Below are positions 45,829 to 55,621 of a stretch of 64,000 bases of DNA, in pieces. Origin of the DNA: Fomitopsis serialis (Eukaryota > Basidiomycota > Agaricomycetes > Polyporales > Fomitopsidaceae); contig NW_025954989.1 in NCBI RefSeq assembly GCF_022376445.1, forward strand, positions 356,012 to 420,011, in the 5' to 3' direction. Made by a program: the position numbers and the translations under genes. The notes beneath the pieces were generated by a model that searched no databases, was not told where the DNA came from, and saw only the letters and a list, made by a program, of their open reading frames with translations. Every line of letters begins with the position of its first letter. The first letter of the stretch is position 1.

Positions 45829-47312
45829 CTATGGTGAGGTCGGGCTGTCACAATGCTCCACACTGGAGATACGGCAAACACAATGCCGGGCAGTCATAGA
45901 CGGAACGAAGGAAAGGTTCAAGGTAGCCGGGGGAGCTCGCCGCCGCTTCTGCTGCTGCTGATACAGTTCCCTTACTACGCGGCATGATCCAGACCTTCCG
46001 CCTTCAGCTGCACTCTGGCGCCCCTCTTTCAATCTCTCAATCCCGTCACCAATGCTCCGAACCAACACCGCCGAAGGTACGCGATCGCCCACAATCGCCG
46101 GCGCGGCCGCGCGGTCTCTGAGCTCCTCCGTGTCCGCCGCCACCGCCTGGAGCACGTCGCGCGTAGAGAGGACATGCTTGAGGGCCTCGTTGCAGTAGTG
46201 GCCAATCTCCTTCAGAACCGTGAGGTCCATCTCGCTCTTGCGGCGTGCGCTGCCGTTCCCGCCAAGGATCGTCCGCAGCTCGGAGAGCAGCTCCGCGTGC
46301 ATATGATTCAGCGCAATGTCCTCCAGGTGCGGATCTCGTGGATGGTGATCAGGCGCTCCTCGAGCCGCTCGAGGTTTGCAGCGCTGGCAAAGGCTTCGAG
46401 CACTGCGCGATGGGCCTCCTTAGTGAGCGTGTCCATCGCGTCTTCGAAGACGCGGAGGATGACCGCTTCGGTGTCAGTGTGGGACATGATACGCGACAGC
46501 GAGAATCTGCCCCTGTTCGTGGCTGCCTCGATGATGTGCATTACGTAGCCGTTCACGGCTGTGATGCTGAATACGCGTGGTTAGCGTGTGGGTGCAAGAC
46601 ACGCTGAACAGGACTCACCGATCCACGGCCCCGTTGATCTTCGTACTAAGCCGGTGTAGTCCTTCTCCCGTCTTCTTCGCATCCTTGACGACCTGCATGA
46701 GGGCTTCCGCGAAAATGTTGCGGCTCCTGAGGTCGCTCTCGCGCACGCGTGTGACCAGGTCGCGCATGACCATCTGCGATCCCTTAAGCTTAAGATCTAT
46801 CACGCCCATGCGCACGTTCGCAATCATGATGCCCTCGAAGCTGTCCTGCAGCTTGACAAACTGGGCGAAGTTCTCTGACTTCAGCTTCTTGTCCGTGGTA
46901 GACGAACCGGATGCGGCACGGGTGCAGAACGTGCTGGATCCGATCCCGGGGATGGCATATAGGTGAACCCAGAAACCAGGGTCACAACAAAGGCGAGGAC
47001 CCCGAATAGCTTCTTCAGAAGCCAGAAGGCGGTCGCCAGAACGTCCACGATGTGGGATGTTGTGGACGATGCACCAGAAACGTCAGCACGCTGCATTTGT
47101 TCGTGATCCACTAGAGTAGATATCTCTTGCAGCGGCACCACGGGCGCCGCGGATCGTCGAGACGATACGGAAGGCGTGCGGTCCGCCGTTTTGTGAGTCT
47201 TGCGTCTGCGGGTGGCCATTGGCACGGCGATAGGGCACGGCGATGCCGACCGAGTCCGCGGCAACGGCGCAAAGTTTGTTTCTGGGACATCCTCCCATTC
47301 ACCGCCGTCCAT
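45829..47312 (-). CDS. Membrane-anchored helical protein of unknown family (frame broken)
   Basis: Uncharacterised, but built like a family I associate with mushroom-forming fungi: a short N-terminal region (MDGGEWEDVPE), a Ser/Arg linker, one transmembrane helix (VLATAFWLLKKLFGVLAFVVTLV), then a long alpha-helical lumenal or cytosolic part. The helical part runs through KLKSENFAQFVKLQDSF, QMVMRDLVTRVRESDL, an intron near 46614-46560, VNGYVMHIIEAA, LERLEERLITIHEI, HAELLSELRTILGG and LRDRAAAPAIVGDR, to a Gln/Arg-rich end. Two frame changes, near 46985 (just after the membrane helix) and near 46350 (after IHEI), are each of the one-missing-base sense. Intron and stop positions are approximate; an upstream exon cannot be excluded. 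Confidence 0.6.
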
Positions 47313-48469
47313 GTTGTATTGAACCTGCATCACAGCAGATGAGCGGCCAGCTACCGAGCATCAAGATGGGGATTTGCGCACCTTTGTGTTGCTAGACAGC
47401 TGGATCCTTTCTGCTCGGGATCAGACAATGGTGGGGATGTGGTGACAAGAAGGGAATGTGACAGACATGCTGAACAGGTCGAGTGAAGGTTTGAGTACTT
47501 ACGTTGAGTACATATGTGAATCGCGCGGAGCCATAGAACTCTATTCTTACGTGACACGTATATCTTGATTTCCTATGTATATTTTAGGCACCCAAGTCAC
47601 GAGCAGCTGTTGGAACACACGTCAGTCGGCTCTGTGCTACACAGTAAGGATGGACGCACCAAACCAGTACAGGTTGCACACCACGAAACTCAAAACGACT
47701 GGATGGCAAGCCGAGGCTCAGTTGGCATCGAACACCGCGCTGTCCTTGCAGGCTCTACAGTACTCACGGGTATATGACCGAAGAATGGAGGGCAGATGAT
47801 GACTAGCATGAACTGCGAGGCAGGGACCAACCTCGTAGAGTCATCACAATCGTAGAACGGCTATACACTCGAGCTGGACCACATACTGCATCAAACATAT
47901 GTCAGGCGAGACCTGGGCGATACTTTGTCCCGGACGTACGATCGACTTGCTATCAAATCGCGGGCGTCGAACATAGACGCGACGACAATGACTGTCACGG
48001 TATGCTACAATTCAATCCAGTATGCCTTCAGCGATATTGACCAGCTGGGTTGCATAGGTTCTTCTAGACCATTGAGGAAAGCCGACGAAGTTGTCCAACG
48101 CGTCTGATACTGTGAGGTTAGAAAGTGTCTGCGTCGTGGACACCGAGCGAGAAGGACGGACCTGGCTTGGGGAGCGCGTGGCCGCCGGGCACGAGCGCCA
48201 ATTCCGTCAGGCTCTGACTCTTGAGTCTCGTGACTGGACCGTCAGAACCGGCACCGCCTCCTCCTCGCCCTCTCATCTCGAGCATGGATGCTATTGAGCG
48301 GTCGACGCCGTCGTTCTCGCACTCACTCGAGCAGCCTATCTTACGATTCCAGTAATCAGTTTCGCAGCAAACTGCCACTGATCATGAGATAGGTCAAGGA
48401 CGATTAGCGCACTGGCAGTGGCTCACATTTCCACGCCACAGACGCGTCACGTCGAGTTCCCGGCGCGTC
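47313..48469. other. Intergenic, no gene seen
   Basis: About 1.2 kb without a recognisable gene; an ATG-rich leader for the neighbouring minus-strand gene may extend to about 47560. Confidence 0.45.
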
Positions 48470-48834
48470 GTGTTCTGACCTTGACGCTGTCGACTACTCA
48501 CTGACTTCGCATGAGGGCGTGGGCGGAGGCAACAGCCAAGATTCCCCCCTCGCAGAACGGCTTCCGCACAGGTTGCCGTACAAACAACAACGCGTTTGTC
48601 CTCAGGGCTGCGATCGAGAAGGCGCGATCGTGTGGCCGTACGCTGTATGTTGCGTTCGTAGACCTATCGAATGCGTTCCCCTCGGTGGACCAACCGACAC
48701 TGTGGGCGAAGCTGCAGGACGCGGGTTTCAGTGGCCCTCTGTTTGACTGGTTGAGGATGCTCTATGCTCGGCTGAGCTACGTGGTGCGGCAGCATCAGCA
48801 AAGCGGTGATTTGTCTGATGCGTACTAAGGTGTC
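48470..48834 (+). mobile_element. LINE (non-LTR retrotransposon) reverse-transcriptase fragment
   Basis: About 105 residues of a non-LTR reverse transcriptase: RAWAEATAKIPPSQNGFRTG, TNNNAFVLRAAIEKA, then the catalytic-site block YVAFVDLSNAFPSVD with the first conserved aspartate, WAKLQDAG and WLRMLY. Similarity stops abruptly at about 48800, with a stop at 48834, and an in-frame stop interrupts the upstream part near 48505. It lacks the YADD motif, endonuclease and 3' tail, so it is a dead internal fragment. Confidence 0.8.
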
Positions 48835-49127
48835 TGAGCAATCTAATCACTGTCTAACCTTGTCTATTTTACCTATTGGGTCTGACGGCCTGTCTCGACT
48901 ATCACAGTGTGAAGTCATATCTTCGCTATCATTGTACGCATTTTTACTATACAATGAATTATTGTCACACAGATACACGAGAGCCGGCACCATCACAGTG
49001 CACTAGCTATGGAACATACAGCCAGCCAGAAACCAGGCAAGTCGGCGGGTAAGTCTGGCAATGATAACGAGTCGGCAAATGGGCCAACAAGTAGGCTACT
49101 ACTACCCATACCCTACGCGGGTTCACC

Positions 49128-49628
49128 TGTTGAACTTCCGACTTTCCAGTGTTATCTTATCTTATCAGTTACGTACATATATGGACTTGTGTTCTGCGAT
49201 GTAGTATTACATACATTCTTTTGATGGACTCTGTCTGGACTCATCTTGTGACTCGCTCCAGACCGATCTACACTGTTCCAGACTTATTCTGGATCATTCC
49301 ACTCCCTTCCGGCATGTTCCATGACCTTCCAGTACATTCCTTGATCACATGGACGCTTATGCATATCCCTATCTCTGGAGTTAAGGCTTACTCATTTCCC
49401 TAAAACTCGGACTTAGTGATTACTGATCTGCTTACTGATGTAGCATGTGATCAGTCCCAGACATGTATATATACTAGGGTGATTCCCCCCTAATGGATAA
49501 CGATCTCTCCTCTCTTCTGCCTGCCTAGCATCAGAGTCTTCCCTCTGGGATAGGTCTGTTCACTCCACTCTACTGTCCTTCACTTCCACTGGCCTAACAA
49601 GCCCTTCTAAACCTCTTTCACTTCAACA
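49128..49628 (+). repeat. 5' LTR (501 bp)
   Basis: Base-for-base identical to 55121-55621 on reading both. It contains TATATATA at 49466-49473 and a run of TTCC motifs in the U3 part. Confidence 0.95.
49466..49473 (+). promoter_or_regulatory. LTR TATA element
   Basis: TATATATA in the 5' LTR, about 155 bp before the LTR end; a plausible retrotransposon promoter core. The same element is in the 3' LTR at 55459-55466. Confidence 0.5.
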
Positions 49629-49757
49629 GGTTATGAGCCCCGCGCTCTGATCGTTTATATCACCTGTACCTTTTGCGCAACCAAAGCCCAACTCTTGAAA
49701 GAGTGAGTTGGCATATTTTGTCCTTATTTGGACTACTGTTTAGCCGCTCTGTGACAA

Positions 49758-50564
49758 GTGCCCAAAGCCTTGTCCAAGCGCATTTCCAGGGTAGCTCGCA
49801 AGAGCAATTACGAAGTTTTTCCACCGTCTCGTCGTGAGAGATACGACGTAGGCGACGCCGACACTAGCGCTGTTGCTGAGCGTCATCAGCGTTTATACGG
49901 TCATCTACCCATCGATCGCCAGATCGATATCATCCTCACTCCTACCCCGCGCCCTCGCCGTCCCACCTATCGTCGCCCTGACACCTCTCGTCCCCCGAAG
50001 GCGTCCTGTCGCAAGACCCTTGAGCAGCAGCTTGAGGAGCTCCAGTTGAAGGCAGACGACTCTAGGGCACTCCTTGAAGCTCGACGTGCGGAGTACGCTG
50101 CTACGCTTGCCGCTGAAACCGCCGCCAAAGAAGCTGCCAAGGCTTCCCTTATCGCACGCATCGAAGGCGTACCTCTTCCCCTTCCTATCACAGCCCTTAA
50201 GCCGTTTGACGCCGACTTCAAGAAGAAGTCTCAGACGGAGAAGGCCGCCATCCTCACGAAGCGTCTCTTCGCCGTTCAGAAGCGCCTTCACCCTCTCTTC
50301 ACCCACAAGCTGCGCGACACTGTTCGCTGGTCACTCACCGACAACCTCAACGCTTTTGGACGTCGGTTCAATTGGGTCTGTTCTCACTTTGAGACAGAGG
50401 GTCATTCGTGGTCGCACGACGCGCTCAACGACGTCAAGCTTGTCTGCGAGCTGATTGGGAAGATCTCCTTCAAGGAGCTTAGCAAGAACCTTTCTAAGGT
50501 TACTAGGGAAGTTGGGGACTTGCACAAGGGCAATCACTTGGCTTGGGTAGACAAGTATTTGTAG
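49758..50564 (+). CDS. Extra ORF upstream of gag, 268 residues, unknown
   Basis: Intact sense-strand frame between the 5' LTR and gag, 57 bp before gag begins. It has a strongly basic, Arg/Pro-rich first 90 residues (RISRVARKSNYEV, PTPRPRRPTYRRP), then an Ala/Glu/Lys-rich helix likely to form a coiled coil (LEQQLEELQLKADDSRALLEARR onward). A mixed helical C-terminus follows (AILTKRLFAVQKRLHPLF, DTVRWSLTDNLNAFGRRFNW). No zinc knuckle, protease or enzyme motif was seen. Copia elements normally have gag directly after the leader. The basic and coiled-coil make-up would suit an RNA-binding or particle-assembly protein, but that is inference only. Confidence 0.75.
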   Translation: MPKALSKRISRVARKSNYEVFPPSRRERYDVGDADTSAVAERHQRLYGHLPIDRQIDIILTPTPRPRRPTYRRPDTSRPPKASCRKTLEQQLEELQLKADDSRALLEARRAEYAATLAAETAAKEAAKASLIARIEGVPLPLPITALKPFDADFKKKSQTEKAAILTKRLFAVQKRLHPLFTHKLRDTVRWSLTDNLNAFGRRFNWVCSHFETEGHSWSHDALNDVKLVCELIGKISFKELSKNLSKVTREVGDLHKGNHLAWVDKYL

Positions 50565-50621
50565 TCGCGTCACAAATTTTATCTTTGTTCCTGGAATATT
50601 TTTCAGTGAAGCATCACAACT

Positions 50622-51824
50622 GTGGCAACGTCTCAAGAGGAGACATTTGCAGAGACTCAGGTCTCTTCAGGCGAAGAGTCAGACGACTCATACGATTGTT
50701 CAAACCACTACCATCTATACGACTACGAGGAGGTTTGCGACGCTCATTATAGAGACGACGATCAAACCTGGTGGAACTGTGATAACACTCATTGTCCAAA
50801 CCGTTACCACACACCATCTGGTGATTTTCCTCGAGGCTTCAAAGCTGGTATCGCTGTCGAAGCTTGGCAAGACAATTTCCTATTCGCCAACGAATTTTCG
50901 GAGTCACCTCCAAAACCTGAACATTTAATCTCGCTCCCTGAGTCGAGATCTCAAACACCTGAACCGGAGGAATTACCCTTCGAGTTATTTACACCAGAAC
51001 CTCCTTCTTCGCCCGACACACAAGGCGAATTTATCCTCTTATCCGCAACCATGGGTGACGTCAAGCCAGACAATATCCCTAAGCTCTCTTCAGCGTCTCA
51101 ATACGCTGACTGGTCTGCCGCTATGCGCGGTTATTTAATATTCATAGAGGCCTGGCCCGCTGTTATTGCAACAGTAACTACCGACACAGAGTACAAGAAA
51201 CAGAATGCCCGTGCTCAGGGTGTTCTATTTATGCGGACTGATCGCTCGATGCATCATTTGCTCGAGGGATCTAGTGGTGAACTCAAGACCGCTAAGGAAA
51301 TGTGGGCGGCCCTTAAGACAGCCTTTGGTACACCCGACACGGCATTCGTCTGGAGTCTCTTCCAGTCGGTGATCAAGTCTCCGGAGATGTCTGATTCCAA
51401 ACCTCTGCAGGATCAGATCAACAAGCTGGTTACTCGGCTTAAGGAGATTACGGCTGGTGGCATAACTCTCGGTGAATCGACCCAGGCTCTTCTCCTTCTG
51501 TCGAAGGTGCCTGAATCCTATCAATCGATGATCTCTGCGCTCATGGCGACGCAGAACATCAAGGATCTCAAGGTCGACTCTGTTCAGTCGAAGATTCTTG
51601 CCGAAGAATCTCTCCGCCGGTCTGGTATGGGACAGTCTGCGTCCAAGACATCCCAGGTCAAGCACAAGTCATCGGGTCCCTGTGGTCACTGCGGTGGAAA
51701 TCACGGCAGTGAGAATTGTTGGACAAAGTACCCGCATTTGCGCCCCCAAAATAAGGGTGGCGCAAGGGGAAAAAGGACAACAAGGGCAAAGGCAAAGGGA
51801 AGAATAAGGCAAGGGCAATGGTAA
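50622..51824 (+). CDS. gag: Copia Gag polyprotein
   Basis: A 400-residue frame. The N-terminal 140 residues are acidic with Cys/His (WWNCDNTHCPNRYH). The gag core of the UBN2/Retrotran_gag type follows (KLSSASQYADWSAAMRGYL, AKEMWAALKTAFGT, LLLLSKVPESYQSM). A zinc knuckle CGHCGGNHGSENC lies near residue 354. It has three rather than four residues between the second Cys and the His. A Gly/Lys/Arg-rich end follows. Near 51770 (GGGGAAAAAGG) an alternative frame continues with KGKGKGKNKARAM into the pol region, so the C-terminus here may result from a one-base loss or a natural shift site. The start could be an internal Met at about residue 143 (MGDVKPDN), where the family similarity begins. Confidence 0.85.
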   Translation: MATSQEETFAETQVSSGEESDDSYDCSNHYHLYDYEEVCDAHYRDDDQTWWNCDNTHCPNRYHTPSGDFPRGFKAGIAVEAWQDNFLFANEFSESPPKPEHLISLPESRSQTPEPEELPFELFTPEPPSSPDTQGEFILLSATMGDVKPDNIPKLSSASQYADWSAAMRGYLIFIEAWPAVIATVTTDTEYKKQNARAQGVLFMRTDRSMHHLLEGSSGELKTAKEMWAALKTAFGTPDTAFVWSLFQSVIKSPEMSDSKPLQDQINKLVTRLKEITAGGITLGESTQALLLLSKVPESYQSMISALMATQNIKDLKVDSVQSKILAEESLRRSGMGQSASKTSQVKHKSSGPCGHCGGNHGSENCWTKYPHLRPQNKGGARGKRTTRAKAKGRIRQGQW

Positions 51825-54800
51825 CGGACAATCTGTTCTGGTTCCTCCAACGCTGCTACACTCAGACTCCACAAATGTTGTAACTGTAGAATCCTCCGTG
51901 TCGTCTTCAGCTAATACTATGACTGCTTCCTGTATACTGCGGTCACTCCGCTTCTGGAAGAATGACTGACTGATTATGGATTCTGGGCGTCGAAGACAAT
52001 CACCAACGACATGGCTGATTTTTGGACTATACTCCTTACGAGGAACCCATATTTTGTACGCCGCAAGTCTAAGATTGCAGCTTATGGAGAAGGACCATCA
52101 AAGGTGTTGTGCACGTGAAGGGAAACATGTTAAAGCAACTATACAAATGTGCTTACATCCCTGCCGCATCTGGTCGCCTATTTTCTACTGTGTATTGAGC
52201 AATCAGGTTTACCCTAGTCAGGGAGAGTCGTATGGTCATCTATGACCAACCTATTTCGCAAGGTCGAGTCTGTGGTAACATGATCATGGAGGCACACCAT
52301 AAGCCCTTCAATAATCTCTATATGTTGTACCTAGACATTTTGACACCGCAATCGGCAAAGTCTACAGACAAGTCGAATTTCGTCTCTGGCATGAACGCTT
52401 CGGACATTCGTCTGAAGATGTTATCGTCAGATTCCAACACACTAAGGGTGTGGATTCCATTGGCCAAGATACTTCTTTCCTTGTGCAGGTGTCAGTGGGC
52501 AGTCTCATCGCGCTCCATTCCCCCATCGCTAAACGTGCTACAAGCCCCTTGAGCTCATTCATACTGATGAGACGTCCTATGCGTACCACTGCAATAGGTG
52601 GATGGCGTATTTCATCAGCTTTCTTGACGACTATACTGGTCTGGTCGTGCCTATTATCTCAACACAAGAACGATTCGATCCAAGCGTTCGATGACTTCAA
52701 GCATGGGCTGAGAACCAAACAGATGAAAAAATCAAGGCTGTACGCTCGGATCGTGGGGGGGATATACGTCTGCTGCTTTTACCGAACATTTGCGCAAATT
52801 GGTATTGAACATCAGTTCACAATGCCGTACTCTCCTCAACAGAATGGAAGCTGAGCGCTGGAATCGGACCATTGTTGAGAAGCTATGTCTATGCTGCATC
52901 ATGCTGACTAAGCCATGGTTTTGGCAATTGGCTGTGACACTGCGGTTCATATTTATAATCGGCAACCTATGCGACGCCTTAACTGGCATGCCCCATTACT
53001 CTGGAATGGCACAATTCCGGACATTTCATACTTTAGGATTTTTGGGTGCAAGGCATTTGTGCATGTGCAAAAGAACAGAGATCTGGGAAGCTCGACAAGA
53101 AGGCTTTGAGATGATTTTGTAGGCTATGAAGTTGTTCCAAAGGGTATCGTTTCTGGAACCCGGCTACTCGAAGTATTGTTGTGTCTCGTGATGTGACCTT
53201 CGATGAAGAACATTTCCTGCACGAAAGGACTTAGCAATAATCGAAATCCCTGGATGAGCCGTTTGATGAACCTCCTGAGGATGCCAACTCAGAGATTTAG
53301 ATTTGAGGATATCCTATCCCTGTTCCTGTCCCGCCGGAACATGAACCTGAAGAACATCAGGAGCCAGTGGGAGATAATCCGCAACAGCAAACCTGATCCA
53401 GTAGCTCCTCCGCAACCTCAGTATGAGCGTCCTCGCCGTCAAGTGCTGGACAAACCCTCAGAGGAATAGAGACAATGCTATGTGACGACCACCACAAGTA
53501 TTGACCGTCGTACTGATAGTCAAGGCCGTCAACAACCTGAGGCTGAAACTGCTCAATTATACGGATGCTGGCGGAAGCAAACCATGGTCTTCCCCAAAGT
53601 CATAAGGAACCATGGAATCTCACGACCATGATAAATGGCTCGCTGCTGAAGGTTCTGAGTACAAGTCACTCATGGACAATAAGACTTGGTTCTATTCCAC
53701 GGCCTAAAAACCGGAAGTTGTCAAGTGCGTTGGTTTATGCGATTAAGCACGATGGTCCTATAAAGCACGTGTTGTCGCAAAGGATTTACCCAAGTATGGG
53801 TCAAGATTATACTGAGACTTCTCTCCGGTTGCACGGTTTGAATCTGTACGCTACTTGTTGCACATGCAGCCCTTGAAGATTGGAATAGAGTCTATGGATG
53901 TCAAAACGGCATTCCTAACGGTGACCTGACGAGGAAATCTACATGAACAACCCGAAGGATGGTTGTACCTGGCAAGGAGAACTTTGTCTGTCTTCTCAAG
54001 AAGGCAATTTATGGATTAAAGCAAGCTTCTCGTCAATGGAATGCTAAGATCCACAAGTCTCTCCTAGACTAGGGTTAAACGACTTATTCGGATGCTGGAA
54101 TTTATGTCTTCTCCCGGACTCTGACGGACACACCTGCCTAATCATATTGTATGTCGACGACTTGCTCATCATGGGTGACTCGAAATGTTTATCGACAACA
54201 TCAAGCAGAAGTTGTCCTTAGAGTATCAGATGACAGATCTGGGTGCTGTTCAGCGATCCTTGTCTTAGAATACGTCGAGAGCGTACTACACGTCTCATCT
54301 ACGTTGATCAGGAAACTATATTGAGTCAGTTTTGGAGAGGTTCAGATGTCCAACTGCAAGCCTGCACGGACACCTCTTCCCGCTGGAGCAGACCTAGAGA
54401 AGAATCCAGACACAGCATCTGAGGTTTCCGTACCCGCTACCAGAGCATTATTGGCAGCATCATGTATGCTATGCTCGGTACTCGTCCAGACATTTCTTTC
54501 GCGGTCACACGTCTGGCAAAGTATTCTTCAAACCCATCCAAAGAGCATATGCGGTTAGCCTACTATGTCCTAAGATATCTTCAAGGGACTAAGGAACTCG
54601 CTCTCTGTTATGACGGAGGCTCGAATTCTGGTCTGATTGCCTATTCAGACTCTGACTGGGGTGAAGATCACGATGATAGGCACTCTACAAGTGGCTTTAC
54701 TTTCCTTATGGCCAATTGTGTCGTTTCTTGGGTGTCAAGACGTCAACCGACGGTATCTTTGTCTTCAACTGAAGCAGAGTATAAGGCCAGCTCTGACTGC

Positions 54801-55109
54801 TGTCGTCAGATGGCCTGGCTACGTCATTTTGGAGAAGAACTGGGAGATAATATGTCTCATCCAACTCCGCTTTGTCTTGACAACCAAGGCAACATTTTCC
54901 TTGCGGTGAACCCTGCTGTGGATCGCCGCACCAAGCATATAGAAATCCGTTATCACTATATTCGGGAGTTCTACGAACGTGGAGAAATGGAGATCTACTA
55001 CGTCGCAAGTGAAGACCAACTTGCTGATGCCTTGACCAAGAATGTTCCATTCAGTGGAATTGAGAAATTCAGGTCTTCAGTTGGCATGATGAGATACTTG
55101 ACATCTTGA
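51825..55109 (+). pseudogene. pol: Copia pol region, multiply frame-broken
   Basis: All domains can be recognised but not in one frame. Protease: active-site DSG at about 51978, then ASKTITND one base out of frame. Integrase: HERFGH near 52390, DDYTGLV near 52630 and VRSDRGGD near 52740. Reverse transcriptase: KARVVAK near 53765, MDVKTAF near 53895 and YVDD at 54150-54161. RNase H: a clean 215-residue stretch 54462-55109 with AYSDSDWGED, SLSSTEAEY and ADALTKN. Breaks are frequent between 51980 and 54460, most of them in the sense of one missing base. As read, no functional polyprotein is made. Confidence 0.85.
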
Positions 55110-55120
55110 ACAAGTGGGAG

Positions 55121-55621
55121 TGTTGAACTTCCGACTTTCCAGTGTTATCTTATCTTATCAGTTACGTACATATATGGACTTGTGTTCTGCGATGTAGTAT
55201 TACATACATTCTTTTGATGGACTCTGTCTGGACTCATCTTGTGACTCGCTCCAGACCGATCTACACTGTTCCAGACTTATTCTGGATCATTCCACTCCCT
55301 TCCGGCATGTTCCATGACCTTCCAGTACATTCCTTGATCACATGGACGCTTATGCATATCCCTATCTCTGGAGTTAAGGCTTACTCATTTCCCTAAAACT
55401 CGGACTTAGTGATTACTGATCTGCTTACTGATGTAGCATGTGATCAGTCCCAGACATGTATATATACTAGGGTGATTCCCCCCTAATGGATAACGATCTC
55501 TCCTCTCTTCTGCCTGCCTAGCATCAGAGTCTTCCCTCTGGGATAGGTCTGTTCACTCCACTCTACTGTCCTTCACTTCCACTGGCCTAACAAGCCCTTC
55601 TAAACCTCTTTCACTTCAACA
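55121..55621 (+). repeat. 3' LTR (501 bp)
   Basis: Identical to 49128-49628. Confidence 0.95.

Larger units (their letters stand above)
49128..55621 (+). mobile_element. Ty1/copia LTR retrotransposon, 6.5 kb
   Basis: Two LTRs of 501 bp (49128-49628 and 55121-55621) bound an internal domain. The order is extra ORF, gag, protease, integrase, reverse transcriptase, RNase H, which is the copia order (integrase before RT). LTR ends are TGTTGAA...TTCAACA. A purine tract AAGTGGGAG abuts the 3' LTR. GGTTATGAGCCC follows the 5' LTR, where a primer-binding site is expected; the tRNA was not identified. No 5 bp target duplication is apparent (flanks TCACC and CCCAT). The gag-side frames are intact while the pol side is broken many times. 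Confidence 0.92.

Noticed and set aside
48835..49127. Possible continuation of the LINE fragment up to the LTR
   Set aside because: Reverse-transcriptase similarity ends near 48800 and none of the later RT motifs could be found in any frame.
49149..49403. 84-residue frame repeated identically at 55142-55396
   Set aside because: It is LTR sequence, not a gene; the identity simply reflects the identical LTRs.
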